64,000 nt of DNA from Sciscionella marina DSM 45152 (GTDB lineage: Bacteria; Actinomycetota; Actinomycetes; Mycobacteriales; Pseudonocardiaceae): assembly GCF_000379465.1 (NCBI RefSeq), contig NZ_KB905380.1:992001-1056000 (forward strand), written 5' to 3'. Below are positions 33,397-42,678 of this stretch, piece after piece. The notes under the pieces were generated by a model, which did no database searches, had not been told where the DNA came from, and saw nothing but the letters and a program-made list of their open reading frames with translations. Within the stretch, counting starts at the first letter, position 1. Each line of letters begins with the position of its first letter. Both the position numbers and the translations under genes were made by a program.

Positions 33397-34638
33397 TCAG
33401 TACACCTCCGGGCAGGTGGCGTCCTCCGGATCGGCCCAGCGGTCGTTGGGCAGCAAGGGGTACCAGCCGGGCCGCCCCGGATCCCGGTCGTACGGGTAGT
33501 TTCCGGTGCGCTCGTAGAACTCGGCGTATTCGGCGAGCTTCTCCCGATCGAGGCGCACCCCGAGTCCGGGTTCGTCCGGCACCGCGATCTTCCCGTTCCG
33601 GTAACGGAATTTCCCGCCCTCGATGATGTCCTCGCGCAGGTGGTGGTAGTGCGCGTCGGCGGCGAAGGCGAGGTTGGGCACCACCGCGCCGAGGTGCAGC
33701 ATGGTGGCCAGCTGGATACCGAGCTCCCCTGAGGAGTGCACGGCGACGCCGAGCTGGAAGGTCTCGCACACCCCGGCCGCCTTGACACACGGCCGGATCC
33801 CGCCCCAGAAGGTGGTGTCCAGCAGCACCACGTCCACCGCCGGGTCGCGCACGTTCGCGGCGAGCTGTTCGAAGTTCACCACGACGGTGTTCGTGGCCAG
33901 TGGCACGGTCAGTTTCTCCCGGACCTGGCGCATCCCGTGCAGGCCCCAGCTCGGGTCTTCGAGGTATTCGTTGTTCAGGTCCGCGGTCGCCGTGCCGAAC
34001 CGCACCGCCTCGGCGACCGAGAGCGCGCCGTTCGGGTCGTAGCGCAGCAGATCGCCGGGGAATTCTTCGCCGAGCGCCCGGTAACAGTCGAGTTCGTAGC
34101 CCGGCGGGAACACCCCGCCCTTGAGTTTGTGGGTGCCGAAGCCGTGTTCGGATTTGAGTGCCCGCGCGTGTTCCACGAGCTGTTCCGGGGTGCGCACCTC
34201 CCCGTTCCGGGTGCGCGGATCGGCGTAGCGGAAGAACAGGTAACTCGCGAACTCGACCTCCGCGCGCAACGCCCCGCCGAGCAGGGCGTGCACCGGGACG
34301 CCGAGTTGCTGGCCGAGCAGATCGAGGCAGGCGAACTCGACCGCGGCGAGCAGCTGGGTGCGGTTGTTGTACAGGCTAGCGGTCGGGTTCGCGAGCATGA
34401 ACCGCAGTGCCTCGAGCTGGGCCGGATCGTGGCCGAGCAGATAGGGTTCGAGCCCGGCGAAGGCCAGTTGCGCGCTCTCCCCACCCCCGCCCATCTCGCC
34501 GAGACCGATGAGCCCGTTGTCGGCCTCGATCTCCACGATGGTGCGGATGAACCGGCCCCAGTGCGCACCGTTGCTGTGCCGCAGCGGTGCCTCGAGCGGA
34601 ACGGCGACAGTGGTCGCACGGACATCGACGATCTTCAT
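33397..34638 (-). CDS. Glucarate-dehydratase-like enolase-superfamily enzyme
   Basis: The 413-residue protein follows the GudD pattern: Lys-x-Lys in [24 protein letters not shown], Glu in YLEDPSWG, Asn in [11 protein letters not shown], Asp in [11 protein letters not shown] and His in [12 protein letters not shown]. These correspond to the known catalytic and metal residues, so activity is expected. The family dehydrates D-glucarate, L-idarate or other sugar acids to 2-keto-3-deoxy products. It is the last gene of the carbohydrate operon, 27 bases after a permease gene. The real substrate could differ, such as an aldonate from the imported sugar. Confidence 0.86.
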   Translation of the reverse strand: MKIVDVRATTVAVPLEAPLRHSNGAHWGRFIRTIVEIEADNGLIGLGEMGGGGESAQLAFAGLEPYLLGHDPAQLEALRFMLANPTASLYNNRTQLLAAVEFACLDLLGQQLGVPVHALLGGALRAEVEFASYLFFRYADPRTRNGEVRTPEQLVEHARALKSEHGFGTHKLKGGVFPPGYELDCYRALGEEFPGDLLRYDPNGALSVAEAVRFGTATADLNNEYLEDPSWGLHGMRQVREKLTVPLATNTVVVNFEQLAANVRDPAVDVVLLDTTFWGGIRPCVKAAGVCETFQLGVAVHSSGELGIQLATMLHLGAVVPNLAFAADAHYHHLREDIIEGGKFRYRNGKIAVPDEPGLGVRLDREKLAEYAEFYERTGNYPYDRDPGRPGWYPLLPNDRWADPEDATCPEVY

Positions 34639-34665
34639 GGTCTCCCTCGTAGTTGCGTCCGAAAG

Positions 34666-35487
34666 CTAGATCTGGGACAGCGTCAGTCCCCTGGTGAAGA
34701 ATCGCTGGGTGAGCAGGAAAACCAGCACGGTCGGCAGCGAGACGATCAGCGCGCCGGCGAGCACCACGGGCACGGTCGCCCCGGCGTAGGCGCTCTGCAG
34801 CGAGGAAAGCGAGGTCATCACCGGGCGCACGTTGTCGCTGCGGGACAGCGAAAGCCCGAGCAGCAGGTCGTTCCAGGTGAAGGTGAACTGCAGGATGAAC
34901 ACCGCGATCAGCGCGGGCCGCGCCATGGGCAGATAGATCTGCCCGAACACCCGCGGAATCGAGGCACCGTCCATGATGGCCGCCTCGAACAGCGAATAGG
35001 AGATGCCCGAGAAGAAGTTCCGCATCATCAGCGCGGCCAGCGGAACGCTGATCGTGGTGTAGATCAGCACGAGCCCGACCTGGCTGTCGTAGATGCCGCC
35101 GCCCGCATAGCCGAGGAACAGCGGGACGAGCAGCATCTGCATCGGGAGCACGGTCCCGCCGAACACCACGATGAACCAGGCGAATCCGTGCCGCAGCCGC
35201 AGTACCGTGATGGCGAACCCGGCCATCGCGCCGAGCACGACCGCGATCAACGGACCGAGCACGCTGTAGAGCACGGTGCTGCCGATACTCGGCCCGAGAT
35301 CGGCGCGCTCCCAGGCCTGCGCGATGTTGGTGAACAGGCCGAAACCGTGCGGCGGGGTCCAGTTCTCGGTCCCGTCGTACTCCTCGACCGGCCGGATGGC
35401 GTTCACGATGAGCAGGTACACCGGGGCGAGCCAGATCGCGGAGAGCACCGCGAGCACGACATAGCGCAGTGATTTCACGGCCTTCAT
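34666..35487 (-). CDS. Carbohydrate ABC transporter permease (MalG-like)
   Basis: A 273-residue inner-membrane permease with six hydrophobic helices. The EAA loop EAAIMDGASIPRVFGQIYLP, which contacts the ATPase, is well conserved. Such type I importers work with a second permease and a binding protein, both encoded just upstream. No ATPase gene is in the operon, so a shared MsiK-type ATPase is likely used. ATG at 35487 overlaps the upstream stop in ATGA. Confidence 0.91.
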   Translation of the reverse strand: MKAVKSLRYVVLAVLSAIWLAPVYLLIVNAIRPVEEYDGTENWTPPHGFGLFTNIAQAWERADLGPSIGSTVLYSVLGPLIAVVLGAMAGFAITVLRLRHGFAWFIVVFGGTVLPMQMLLVPLFLGYAGGGIYDSQVGLVLIYTTISVPLAALMMRNFFSGISYSLFEAAIMDGASIPRVFGQIYLPMARPALIAVFILQFTFTWNDLLLGLSLSRSDNVRPVMTSLSSLQSAYAGATVPVVLAGALIVSLPTVLVFLLTQRFFTRGLTLSQI

Positions 35488-36428
35488 TTGCCGCCTCCGT
35501 CCACATCGAACCCGCGCTTGGGGCTCAGCTGCTGGCGCAGATACAGCACCGAGGCGATCCCGGTGACCAGGGTGAGCAGGACCGCGACCGCGGACCCGTA
35601 GCCGTAGTCCCCTGCGACGAAGGAATCCCGGTACATCGTCACCGCAAGCGTTTCCGAGGTGCGCCCCGGTCCGCCCTGGGTCACGATCCACACGATGTCG
35701 AAGGTCTTGAGCCCGGCCACGAGCGCGAGCCCGATCGCGACGGCGGTCAGCGGGCGCAGCAGCGGCCAGATCACCAGCCGGAACCGCTGCCAGGCGTTCG
35801 CACCGTCCAACGTGGCCGCTTCGAGCGGTTCGGTGGGGATCGCCTGCAGACCGACCACGAAGATCAGCACGTTCACCCCGATCATCTGCCAGGTGCTGGC
35901 CAGAATGAGCACGATCGTGTTCAGCGGGCTGGACTGCAGCCACAGCGAATCGGCGCCGGGAGCGTGCAGTGCCTCGAGGAAGCTGCTCGCCGCGCCGCCG
36001 TTCATCAGCACGAATCCCCACACCACCGCCGTTCCGGTGCCGGAGAGCGCGTAGGGAAGCAGGAACGGGAGGCGGAAGTACTGGCCGCCCTTGATGTTGT
36101 AGGTCAGCATCGCGATCAGCAGGCCGAGCCCGACCGGGAGCACCACGGTGCCGATCACCCAGAACAGCGTATTGCGGATCGCGGTCAGCAGTGCGGGATC
36201 GCTGAACAGCCGCCCGTAGTTGGCGAGCCCGACCCAGTCGGACTGCGAACCGTCGCTGTCGGTGAAGCTGGTGATCACCGACCACAGGAACGGCAGGTAC
36301 AACAGCACCGCGACCAGAAGCACCGAAGGCGCCACGAAACCCGGTGCCCACCACCGGGTCGAGCGCTGCACGGCGGAGCCACGGTGGGCCCCGCGCGGGC
36401 GTGCGCGACCATAGTCAAGTTGCATCAT
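35484..36428 (-). CDS. Carbohydrate ABC transporter permease (MalF-like)
   Basis: The 314-residue protein has six membrane helices (first GFVAPSVLLVAVLLYLPFLW) and the EAA loop EAATLDGANAWQRFRLVIWP. It pairs with the downstream permease in a CUT1-type sugar importer. The start is ATG 36428 (followed by a second ATG) with GAGAAAG upstream. It lies 22 bases after the binding-protein gene. Confidence 0.91.
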   Translation of the reverse strand: MMQLDYGRARPRGAHRGSAVQRSTRWWAPGFVAPSVLLVAVLLYLPFLWSVITSFTDSDGSQSDWVGLANYGRLFSDPALLTAIRNTLFWVIGTVVLPVGLGLLIAMLTYNIKGGQYFRLPFLLPYALSGTGTAVVWGFVLMNGGAASSFLEALHAPGADSLWLQSSPLNTIVLILASTWQMIGVNVLIFVVGLQAIPTEPLEAATLDGANAWQRFRLVIWPLLRPLTAVAIGLALVAGLKTFDIVWIVTQGGPGRTSETLAVTMYRDSFVAGDYGYGSAVAVLLTLVTGIASVLYLRQQLSPKRGFDVDGGGK

Positions 36429-36450
36429 TGCCACTTTCTCGCGACTGTGC

Positions 36451-37710
36451 TCAGTCGGTTTCGTGTTTCTCCGCCTCGGTTTTCCAGTAGTCGTCCGCTG
36501 CCTGTTGCACGATGTCCAGCTGCGCGCGGTACTGGTCGGGATGCACCATGACCGCCCCGAACGCGTCGACCGCCGGAGTGAGGATCGGTTCCGGGGTGAT
36601 GTCGTAGTACCGGTTGAGCAGGCGGTACTCACCGTTGTTGGCCGCGTTCGCGACCGCGTTGAGGCTCGGCGCCTCGGTAGTCACCTTGGGATTGGTGGAG
36701 ACCTCGTCTCGGATGGTCGACCACGGCCGCTGCGCGGTCTCGCCGAGCCACCAGGACATGAACTTCTCGGCTTCGGCGAGCCGGTCCGATCCCGACGGCG
36801 CGCACAGTGCCCCGGTTTCGTAGAGCACCGAGATCTTGGGCAGCTTCGGATTGACGTTCGGGATCGGGAAAAAATCGTAGTCCACCCCAATCCGCTGACC
36901 GGAGAGCAGGAACTTCGAGTTCAGGTAGGTACCGGCCGGGGCCATGGCGGTCTTCCCGGATTTCAGCTGCGCCTCGGGTTCGATCTTGCTTCCCGAATCG
37001 GAGAACAGGCCCTGCTCGGCCAGTTCCCGGAAGCGTTGCAGGACCGCGACCACGCCGGGATCGGTGTATTTCGCCTTGCCCTCGGCGAGCCGCTGATAAA
37101 GGCCCGGATCGGAACCGGCGAGCAGCTGCTGGAACCAGGCGAAGCTGAACAGTTTCGTCGTCTCGTAGAACGGCGCGATTCCGTGCGACTTCAGGGTTTT
37201 CGCGATCCGGATCAGCTCGTCCCAGGTCTTCGGCGGGTGCAGCCCGTACCGGTCGAACAGGCGCTTGTTGTAGAACATGCCCCAGTAGGAGTTGGCGAGC
37301 GGAATGCAGTACTGCCGCCCGCCGACCGTGTAGTACTGGCGGACCTGCGGGCTGATGTCCCCGTTCGCGACCGCCTTGTCCCAGATCTCGGTGGTGTCCG
37401 CGACCTGGTGGCGCTCGACGAGCTTGCGCAGTTCCGGCCCGGTGGTCCAGGTGAACAGGTCCGGCTTCACATCGGTCTGGAAGGAGGAGCGGATCGTGGC
37501 CTGATAGGTCGGCTCATCGGTGTACCCCGAGGGTTCGAGGTCGAGCCCGATCTTTTTCTCGGCAAGGGATCCGAGCTGCTGGAAATAGGGTTTCCAGGCG
37601 TCCTTGTCGTTGAACAGGGTGAGTGTGCCGGGTTTCTGGGTCCCGCCCGCGCATCCGGTGAGCGCGAGGATCACGACGGCGAACACCGCCAGCACCCGCG
37701 GGCGGTTCAC
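36451..37710 (-). CDS. Sugar ABC transporter substrate-binding lipoprotein
   Basis: A 419-residue extracellular solute-binding protein family 1 member. The signal peptide ends in the lipobox LTGC (Cys about residue 20), so the mature protein is lipid anchored outside the cell. Conserved features include GRQYCIPLANSYWGMFYNKR and FMSWWLGETAQRPW. GTG at 37710 overlaps the GntR stop in GTGA. It supplies the neighbouring permease pair. The ligand is probably an oligosaccharide or sugar released by the operon's glycosidases. Confidence 0.91.
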   Translation of the reverse strand: MNRPRVLAVFAVVILALTGCAGGTQKPGTLTLFNDKDAWKPYFQQLGSLAEKKIGLDLEPSGYTDEPTYQATIRSSFQTDVKPDLFTWTTGPELRKLVERHQVADTTEIWDKAVANGDISPQVRQYYTVGGRQYCIPLANSYWGMFYNKRLFDRYGLHPPKTWDELIRIAKTLKSHGIAPFYETTKLFSFAWFQQLLAGSDPGLYQRLAEGKAKYTDPGVVAVLQRFRELAEQGLFSDSGSKIEPEAQLKSGKTAMAPAGTYLNSKFLLSGQRIGVDYDFFPIPNVNPKLPKISVLYETGALCAPSGSDRLAEAEKFMSWWLGETAQRPWSTIRDEVSTNPKVTTEAPSLNAVANAANNGEYRLLNRYYDITPEPILTPAVDAFGAVMVHPDQYRAQLDIVQQAADDYWKTEAEKHETD

Positions 37711-38408
37711 GATTCCTCGCTCACATTGGCCGCCACGATCTCCCGCACCACCTCGAGGTGCTTGGTGATCAGCCGGCGGGCCACCACGGGCTTTCCCGCC
37801 TCGATGGCGGCGAGGATGTCCAGGTGCTCGGCGTGGTCGCGCTCCCGATCGTTGTAGATGTGCAGAATCTGGCGCTGTTCCGGGCCGTGTACCGACAACA
37901 GCGAGTCCACGACCTCGGCGAGCACGGAATTGCCCGCGGCCTCGGCGATCAGCCGGTGAAAGTCCATGTTCTCGGTATGCAGGGCGGCGTCGTCACCGAT
38001 CCGACCGGCCGCCCGCTCCAGACACTCCCGCAGGCGGTGCACCTGCTCTGGCGTGCGGTTGCCCGCGGCGAGTTCGGCCAAGCGGGGTTCCACCAGCAGC
38101 CGGGCCTCGAGCAGTTCGTCGAACCGTTCCGGGGAGAGCACCCCTGCGTTGCGGTTCGGCAGCACGGTGCGCCCGATATTGGGCCCGACATAGATTCCCG
38201 AGCCGTGCTTGATCTCCACGATCTCGGTGGCCTGCAAGCTGCGCAGCGCCTCCCGCATGGTCGGGGTGGACACGCCGAAGCGTTGGGCGAGATCCCGCGC
38301 GGTCGGCAGGGCGTCCCCGCGGCCGAGCCCTTCGGCCCTGATCAACTGGATGGTCCAGTCTGCGAGGTTGGCCGACAGCGTGTTGTGCGTCGTGGCCTGC
38401 TCGGTCAT
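37707..38408 (-). CDS. GntR family (FCD) transcriptional regulator
   Basis: The 233-residue protein has a winged helix (LPTARDLAQRFGVSTPTMRE, then LRSLQATEIVEIKHGSGIYV) and an all-helical FCD ligand domain with LLEARLLVEPRLAELAA and DFHRLIAEAAGN, whose His residues usually bind a metal. FCD regulators respond to sugar acids and similar carboxylates. ATG at 38408 is used because the upstream GTG lies within the AGGGAG ribosome site. Its location inside the operon suggests it binds the inverted repeat at 41658-41701. Confidence 0.9.
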   Translation of the reverse strand: MTEQATTHNTLSANLADWTIQLIRAEGLGRGDALPTARDLAQRFGVSTPTMREALRSLQATEIVEIKHGSGIYVGPNIGRTVLPNRNAGVLSPERFDELLEARLLVEPRLAELAAGNRTPEQVHRLRECLERAAGRIGDDAALHTENMDFHRLIAEAAGNSVLAEVVDSLLSVHGPEQRQILHIYNDRERDHAEHLDILAAIEAGKPVVARRLITKHLEVVREIVAANVSEES

Positions 38409-38417
38409 CGCCACTCC

Positions 38418-39596
38418 CTAGGGTTTCCGTCCTTCGGTGACCGGCACATCCACGAACCGGGGCCGGTAGATCGAGGTGTCGGCGTAATTATCGTTAGCCT
38501 GCGCGGGTTTCGTGATGTCCAGGGTGTTCACGTTGTACGAAAGAGTGAGTCCTCCACTGCTGCTCAGCTCCGGATGCACATGCGCGTTGTAGCTGTACAC
38601 CTTGTCGCTGGTGTGTCCGTTCGGTCCGGTGTAGACACTGCCGGGCGCGCCTTCCGGGGTCCGGTACAGCACGGTCTTCCCGGTGAACGGACCGTCCGGG
38701 GCGCAACTGGTGTAGGCCACGATCTCGTTGTTCCACTGCTTCGTGGTGTCCTGGGTGACGAGCACATAGGCGTCGCCGAGCTTGCTGACGCTGTACTCAT
38801 TGGCCACCCCACGCAGCAGCGGGGCGGAATCGGCCTCCTTGTCCGACCAGCCGTCCGCGGTGCGGAACTCCCATTTCCCGCTCAGGTCGGTCCCGCGCAC
38901 CCTGGCCAATTCCATGTTCTTCTCCGCGCCGTGATCGCGCACCCCGTACAGGTAGGTGTAACCGCCCTCGGTCAGCAGCCAGGAACCCCGCTCCACCAAG
39001 GGCTGCGCGGAAGGCAGCGGATGGGTGTCGATCAGGTGCAGGTCGTCCAGCGCGTACCTGGCGTAGAGGTTGCCGCGGAATTCCAGGTCTCCCAAGGGGT
39101 CCTGACTCCCCTTCGGCAGGTGCCACTGCAGGTACAGCACGGCGAGGGTGCCACCGGTGACCGCCGCGGCGCCGACCCAGTACCAGTCGGTGTCCGGGTC
39201 CGCGTTCGGCGGATGCAGCACCGCATCCGGACCTTCTCCGTACACAGTGGACAGTTCGGTCCCGCGCTGGGTGACGAAGGAGTTGTGGATGAACGGGGAA
39301 TCCGGAGCCCGGGTACCGTCCCCGCGCACCGGGCCGAGGAAGGTGTCGGAGAACAGCCAGACAATCCGGCCATCGGGCAGCCGGACCGAATAGGTGCTGT
39401 CCCCGCCGGACCAGTTCCGGTCCGAGGTCTGTTCGCCGTACCGGGAGAACTGCCCGGTCAGCTCGGTGTTCGCGGTACCCGTGCCGAAGCCCGGGCGCGT
39501 GCAGTCGCCCGTTCCCGCGGCCCGTGCGGGAACCGCGGCGCACAGTGTCGCGATCAGGCTCGCGACCGCGAACCCGGCCAGGCTGCGCGCGGTCAT
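38418..39596 (-). CDS. Secreted beta-propeller protein (DUF5005/DUF4185-like)
   Basis: The 392-residue protein has a Sec signal peptide (FAVASLIATLCAAVPARA) and a repeated-strand body with WSGGDSTYSVRLPDGRIVWL, FSDTFLGPV and FIHNSFVTQRG, which resemble DUF5005 domains and more loosely DUF4185. These are five-bladed propellers related to GH43/GH32-type glycosidases; some DUF4185 members are endo-D-arabinanases. Candidate acids are in DSTYSV, SDTF and near WYWVGAA. Its ATG overlaps the glycosidase stop in ATGA. The likely role is extracellular cleavage or binding of the target polysaccharide. Exact family assignment is uncertain. Confidence 0.65.
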   Translation of the reverse strand: MTARSLAGFAVASLIATLCAAVPARAAGTGDCTRPGFGTGTANTELTGQFSRYGEQTSDRNWSGGDSTYSVRLPDGRIVWLFSDTFLGPVRGDGTRAPDSPFIHNSFVTQRGTELSTVYGEGPDAVLHPPNADPDTDWYWVGAAAVTGGTLAVLYLQWHLPKGSQDPLGDLEFRGNLYARYALDDLHLIDTHPLPSAQPLVERGSWLLTEGGYTYLYGVRDHGAEKNMELARVRGTDLSGKWEFRTADGWSDKEADSAPLLRGVANEYSVSKLGDAYVLVTQDTTKQWNNEIVAYTSCAPDGPFTGKTVLYRTPEGAPGSVYTGPNGHTSDKVYSYNAHVHPELSSSGGLTLSYNVNTLDITKPAQANDNYADTSIYRPRFVDVPVTEGRKP

Positions 39597-41647
39597 CGCT
39601 GCTCCCGGATCCCGTCGCGGTCCACCTCGTAGACCCGGCCCTGGATGCGCAGTCCGCGCAGCCGCGCGTGCTCATCGAAGCGCTCCAGCCGCGGATTCGC
39701 GGTGACCTCGCCGTCCAGCCCCACGTCCACGCCGAACACCGACTGGATCACCATGCCGGCGAAGCTGCCGCCCGAGGAGCACGCCCAGTCCATCAGGTAC
39801 GGGTACTGCGGAAGTCCTTTCACCGCATGGTCTCCCTCGGCGAGGTGCCCCTGGGCCAGTGGTCCCCAGCGGCAGGCCCCGGCGAGCCCGGGCAGCCATT
39901 CCATCGCGGTGTCCGCGCCGCCGAGCGCGCACAGTGCCGCGACCGCCTCGGCGGGCCAAGCCGTGTACGCGCCGTTGTACTGATGATCGGGCCGGATGCT
40001 GTAGGCCGCGTCCTCGTCATAGGCCGAAAGGGCGCGCATCCATTCCGGAGTGCGCAGTTCCCGCTCGAAGAAGGCGATCATCTCCGCGCGCCGCCGCCTC
40101 GGGAGGTCACCGCCGATCGCCTGGCCCGCGGTGTTGAAGTCGTAGCAGTGCCGCACCGGAATCAGGCTTCCGTCCGGCTGACGCGTGTTCCAATAGCCGC
40201 CGCCGTCCACGTAGAGCTCGCTCACCGCGTCGACCAGCTCCGCCGCGGTGGCACGCAGCTGCGCGGCCTCCTCCGGTTCGCCGAGCAGCCCGCGCGCCTC
40301 GGCGGCCGCGCGCATCGCCCACACGTTGGCCGCGTTCAGCCCGGCTACCTCGTGCACATAACTGGAAACGCATTCGAGCAGATTGTCGGTGCCGCCGTAA
40401 TCGGCGAGCGCACCGGTTCCGCGCAGGCCCTCCCAGGCGCGCGCCCATTCGGTCATGTGGTCGGCCACCCGCCGCGCACCACCCTGCTCGGTGGCGATCG
40501 TGCTGGACAGCCAGTCGGTGTCCCCGCTCCAGCGCACGTAGTCGCGGGTCAGCCGGGTCATCGCGTAGTCGTTGACCGAATACCAGCAGCCGAACGGTTT
40601 CCCGGTGAGCCATTCGGTGCCGTAATGGGTGTGGATGTCGGTGGTGATCCAGTGCTCGAGGTGACGGCGCATCACGTTCGGTTCCAGCAGCGCGTGCACG
40701 GTCGAGCTGAGGCTGTAGTCCCAGATGAACGTCGCGGACTGCCAGTAGCGCGGCATCAGGGTGTCGAAGGTGCGCCCGAGCACGCTGTGCGGGTTGTCCC
40801 TGCGGAAGTAGAGCACACCCAGGATGCCGGTCCAGTACAGCCTGCGCAGCACCGGGGAATCGGTCTCCAGCACCGGAAGATGCCCGTCGAACCAGTCGTT
40901 GCCCGGCTCGAAGACCGCGGCCAGCGCGCCGTCCCACTGCTCGCGTGCCGCCTCGAGCAGCCCGGGAACATCCGCGCTGAGCCGGTCGTAGTCGGCGAGC
41001 GCGTCCGTCTCGTTGTCCGCGAGCACGTGCAGATAACCGAACGCCCGCGACTGTCCCGGTTGGACGGTGAGCTCGACCTCGGCAATGCGCTCGTCGATCC
41101 GGCTCGGCTCGGTGTCCAGGCCCTGTACGGCGACCGCTTCCGCGCTGCTGCCGAGCACCGCGCACCGTTCGCGGTCGACCGCGAGTGAGTTCTCCGTGCC
41201 ACCGGGGAACGTGGAGTGCACCCCGCCCCCGTTGCGCACCGCCGTGGAGAACATCCGCAGCCCGATCGTGGTCGTGCGCGCGGCGATTCCCTGGTTGGCC
41301 ATCTCGATGTGCACGGCCACGGCGGTCGTGCCCGGGACGCACACCGTGGTGCTGGTGATCCGGAGGTCGCCCAAGACCGCGGTGCGCACCACCCGGTCCG
41401 GGCGCCAGCGCACCTCGACCGGGATCCCGAGGGAGCGGAACAGCCTTCCGTCCACATAACACAGTGCGGTGCTCGTCGGTCCGTGTCCGAGCGGCGGGAA
41501 GTTCACCCCGCGCAGCCCGGTGAGATCGTGCTCGGCCTGTACCGCGCCGAGGAAGTTGGTCAGCCCCGGCGGGTTCACCATCTCGTCGAGCCGGTCGAGT
41601 ACGGGATCCGCGGCGAGATCTCCCACCCTGGGGATGTGCTGGTGCAT
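39593..41647 (-). CDS. Six-hairpin (alpha/alpha) glycoside hydrolase-like protein
   Basis: A 684-residue protein with no signal peptide, hence cytoplasmic. An N-terminal beta-sandwich region is followed by an (alpha/alpha)6 barrel: YWQSATFIWDYSLSSTVHAL, TEWLTGKPFGCWYSVNDYAM, DYGGTDNLLECVSSYVHEV and YNGAYTAWPAEAVAALCALG. The Asp of FIWDYS and Asp/Glu of YGGTDNLLE are candidate catalytic acids. It resembles unclassified six-hairpin glycosidases near GH63/GH37/rhamnosidase folds. It heads the operon directly under the inverted-repeat operator. It would hydrolyse the imported oligosaccharide, but the sugar specificity is unknown. Confidence 0.75.
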   Translation of the reverse strand: MHQHIPRVGDLAADPVLDRLDEMVNPPGLTNFLGAVQAEHDLTGLRGVNFPPLGHGPTSTALCYVDGRLFRSLGIPVEVRWRPDRVVRTAVLGDLRITSTTVCVPGTTAVAVHIEMANQGIAARTTTIGLRMFSTAVRNGGGVHSTFPGGTENSLAVDRERCAVLGSSAEAVAVQGLDTEPSRIDERIAEVELTVQPGQSRAFGYLHVLADNETDALADYDRLSADVPGLLEAAREQWDGALAAVFEPGNDWFDGHLPVLETDSPVLRRLYWTGILGVLYFRRDNPHSVLGRTFDTLMPRYWQSATFIWDYSLSSTVHALLEPNVMRRHLEHWITTDIHTHYGTEWLTGKPFGCWYSVNDYAMTRLTRDYVRWSGDTDWLSSTIATEQGGARRVADHMTEWARAWEGLRGTGALADYGGTDNLLECVSSYVHEVAGLNAANVWAMRAAAEARGLLGEPEEAAQLRATAAELVDAVSELYVDGGGYWNTRQPDGSLIPVRHCYDFNTAGQAIGGDLPRRRRAEMIAFFERELRTPEWMRALSAYDEDAAYSIRPDHQYNGAYTAWPAEAVAALCALGGADTAMEWLPGLAGACRWGPLAQGHLAEGDHAVKGLPQYPYLMDWACSSGGSFAGMVIQSVFGVDVGLDGEVTANPRLERFDEHARLRGLRIQGRVYEVDRDGIREQR

Positions 41648-41657
41648 AAATTCATCT

Positions 41658-41701
41658 AATCACTTGATGTCTGTCCGGCCAAGGGGAGACATCAAGTGAT
41701 T
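41658..41701 (+). promoter_or_regulatory. Perfect 15-bp inverted repeat operator between divergent sugar genes
   Basis: AATCACTTGATGTCT (41658-41672) and its exact complement AGACATCAAGTGATT (41687-41701) are separated by 14 bases. Each arm contains a small palindrome ATCA-N2-TGAT, with centres 32 bases (three turns) apart. It fills most of the 56-base gap between the glycosidase and esterase genes. The operon-encoded GntR is the obvious candidate ligand. Confidence 0.8.
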
Positions 41702-41703
41702 TA

Positions 41704-42678
41704 ATGACTTCCATGTTGTTCGGCATCGACGAGGCTGAGCTGCGCGGATACCGGCCCGCACGCCAGGAACCAGGGGACTTCGACACGTTCTGGGATCACA
41801 CGCTCACCGAAACGGCAGCATTCGCACTCGCTCCCGAATGCGTTCCGGTGGCAGGACCGCTACGCACCGTCCGGGTGTTCGATGTGACGTTTCGCGGATT
41901 CGGTGGCCAGGAAATCCGCGCCTGGCTGCAGATCCCGGAGAACGTACCCGGTCGGATGCCGTGTGTGATCGAGTACATCGGTTACACCGGTGGCCGCGGG
42001 CTGCCCATCGACCGCCTGCTGTGGAGCGCGGCCGGGTACGCGCAACTGGTCGTGGACACCCGCGGCCAGGGCACCGACACTCCGGACCCGGTCGGCGATC
42101 ACGCGCCCCAGGTCTCCGGATTCCTCACCAGGGGCGTGCTCGATCCGCTGCACCACTACTACCGCAGGGTGTTCGCGGATGCGGTGCGCGCGGTCGAGTT
42201 CGCGCACGGCCACCCGGAGATCGACGCGGAACGGATACTGCTGCACGGCGGCAGCCAGGGCGCCGCGATCGCACTTGCCGCCTCGATCCTCGCACCACGG
42301 CGGGGTTTCGGGGTCGCCGCGCTGCTCGCCGATGTGCCGTTCCTCAGCGACATCCGGCACGCGGTCGAGCTCACCGAGGCCGACCCCTACGTGGAGCTTG
42401 CCCGCTACTGCCGCACCCATCCCGAACACGCCACCCGGGCCTTCGCCACCCTCGACTACTTCGACGGTCTGCAGTTCGCGGTGCGCGCCCGGATTCCCGC
42501 GCTGTTCTCCGTGGCACTGCGCGACGAGGTCTGCCCGCCGCACACCGGGTTCGCGGTGCACAATCACTACGCGGGCCCGAAGGATCTCGTCGTCTGGCCC
42601 TATCCCGGGCACGAGGGCGGCGGCACGTTCCAGAAACAGCTCCAGCTCGAGTTCGCCGAGAAGATCAAGGAGTCGTGA
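41704..42678 (+). CDS. Acetyl xylan esterase-like alpha/beta hydrolase
   Basis: The 324-residue protein matches the AXE1/cephalosporin-C deacetylase family, which deacetylates sugars. Motifs are VRVFDVTFRGFGGQEIRAWL, the oxyanion region YIGYTGGRG, DTRGQG, the Ser nucleophile in LLHGGSQGAAIA, Asp in ALRDEVCPP and His in PYPGHEGGG. ATG 41704 is used; ATG 41713 also begins near the homology. It has no signal peptide, so it would act on imported acetylated oligosaccharides. It is divergent from the glycosidase operon and coupled to an SDR gene. Confidence 0.9.
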   Translation: MTSMLFGIDEAELRGYRPARQEPGDFDTFWDHTLTETAAFALAPECVPVAGPLRTVRVFDVTFRGFGGQEIRAWLQIPENVPGRMPCVIEYIGYTGGRGLPIDRLLWSAAGYAQLVVDTRGQGTDTPDPVGDHAPQVSGFLTRGVLDPLHHYYRRVFADAVRAVEFAHGHPEIDAERILLHGGSQGAAIALAASILAPRRGFGVAALLADVPFLSDIRHAVELTEADPYVELARYCRTHPEHATRAFATLDYFDGLQFAVRARIPALFSVALRDEVCPPHTGFAVHNHYAGPKDLVVWPYPGHEGGGTFQKQLQLEFAEKIKES

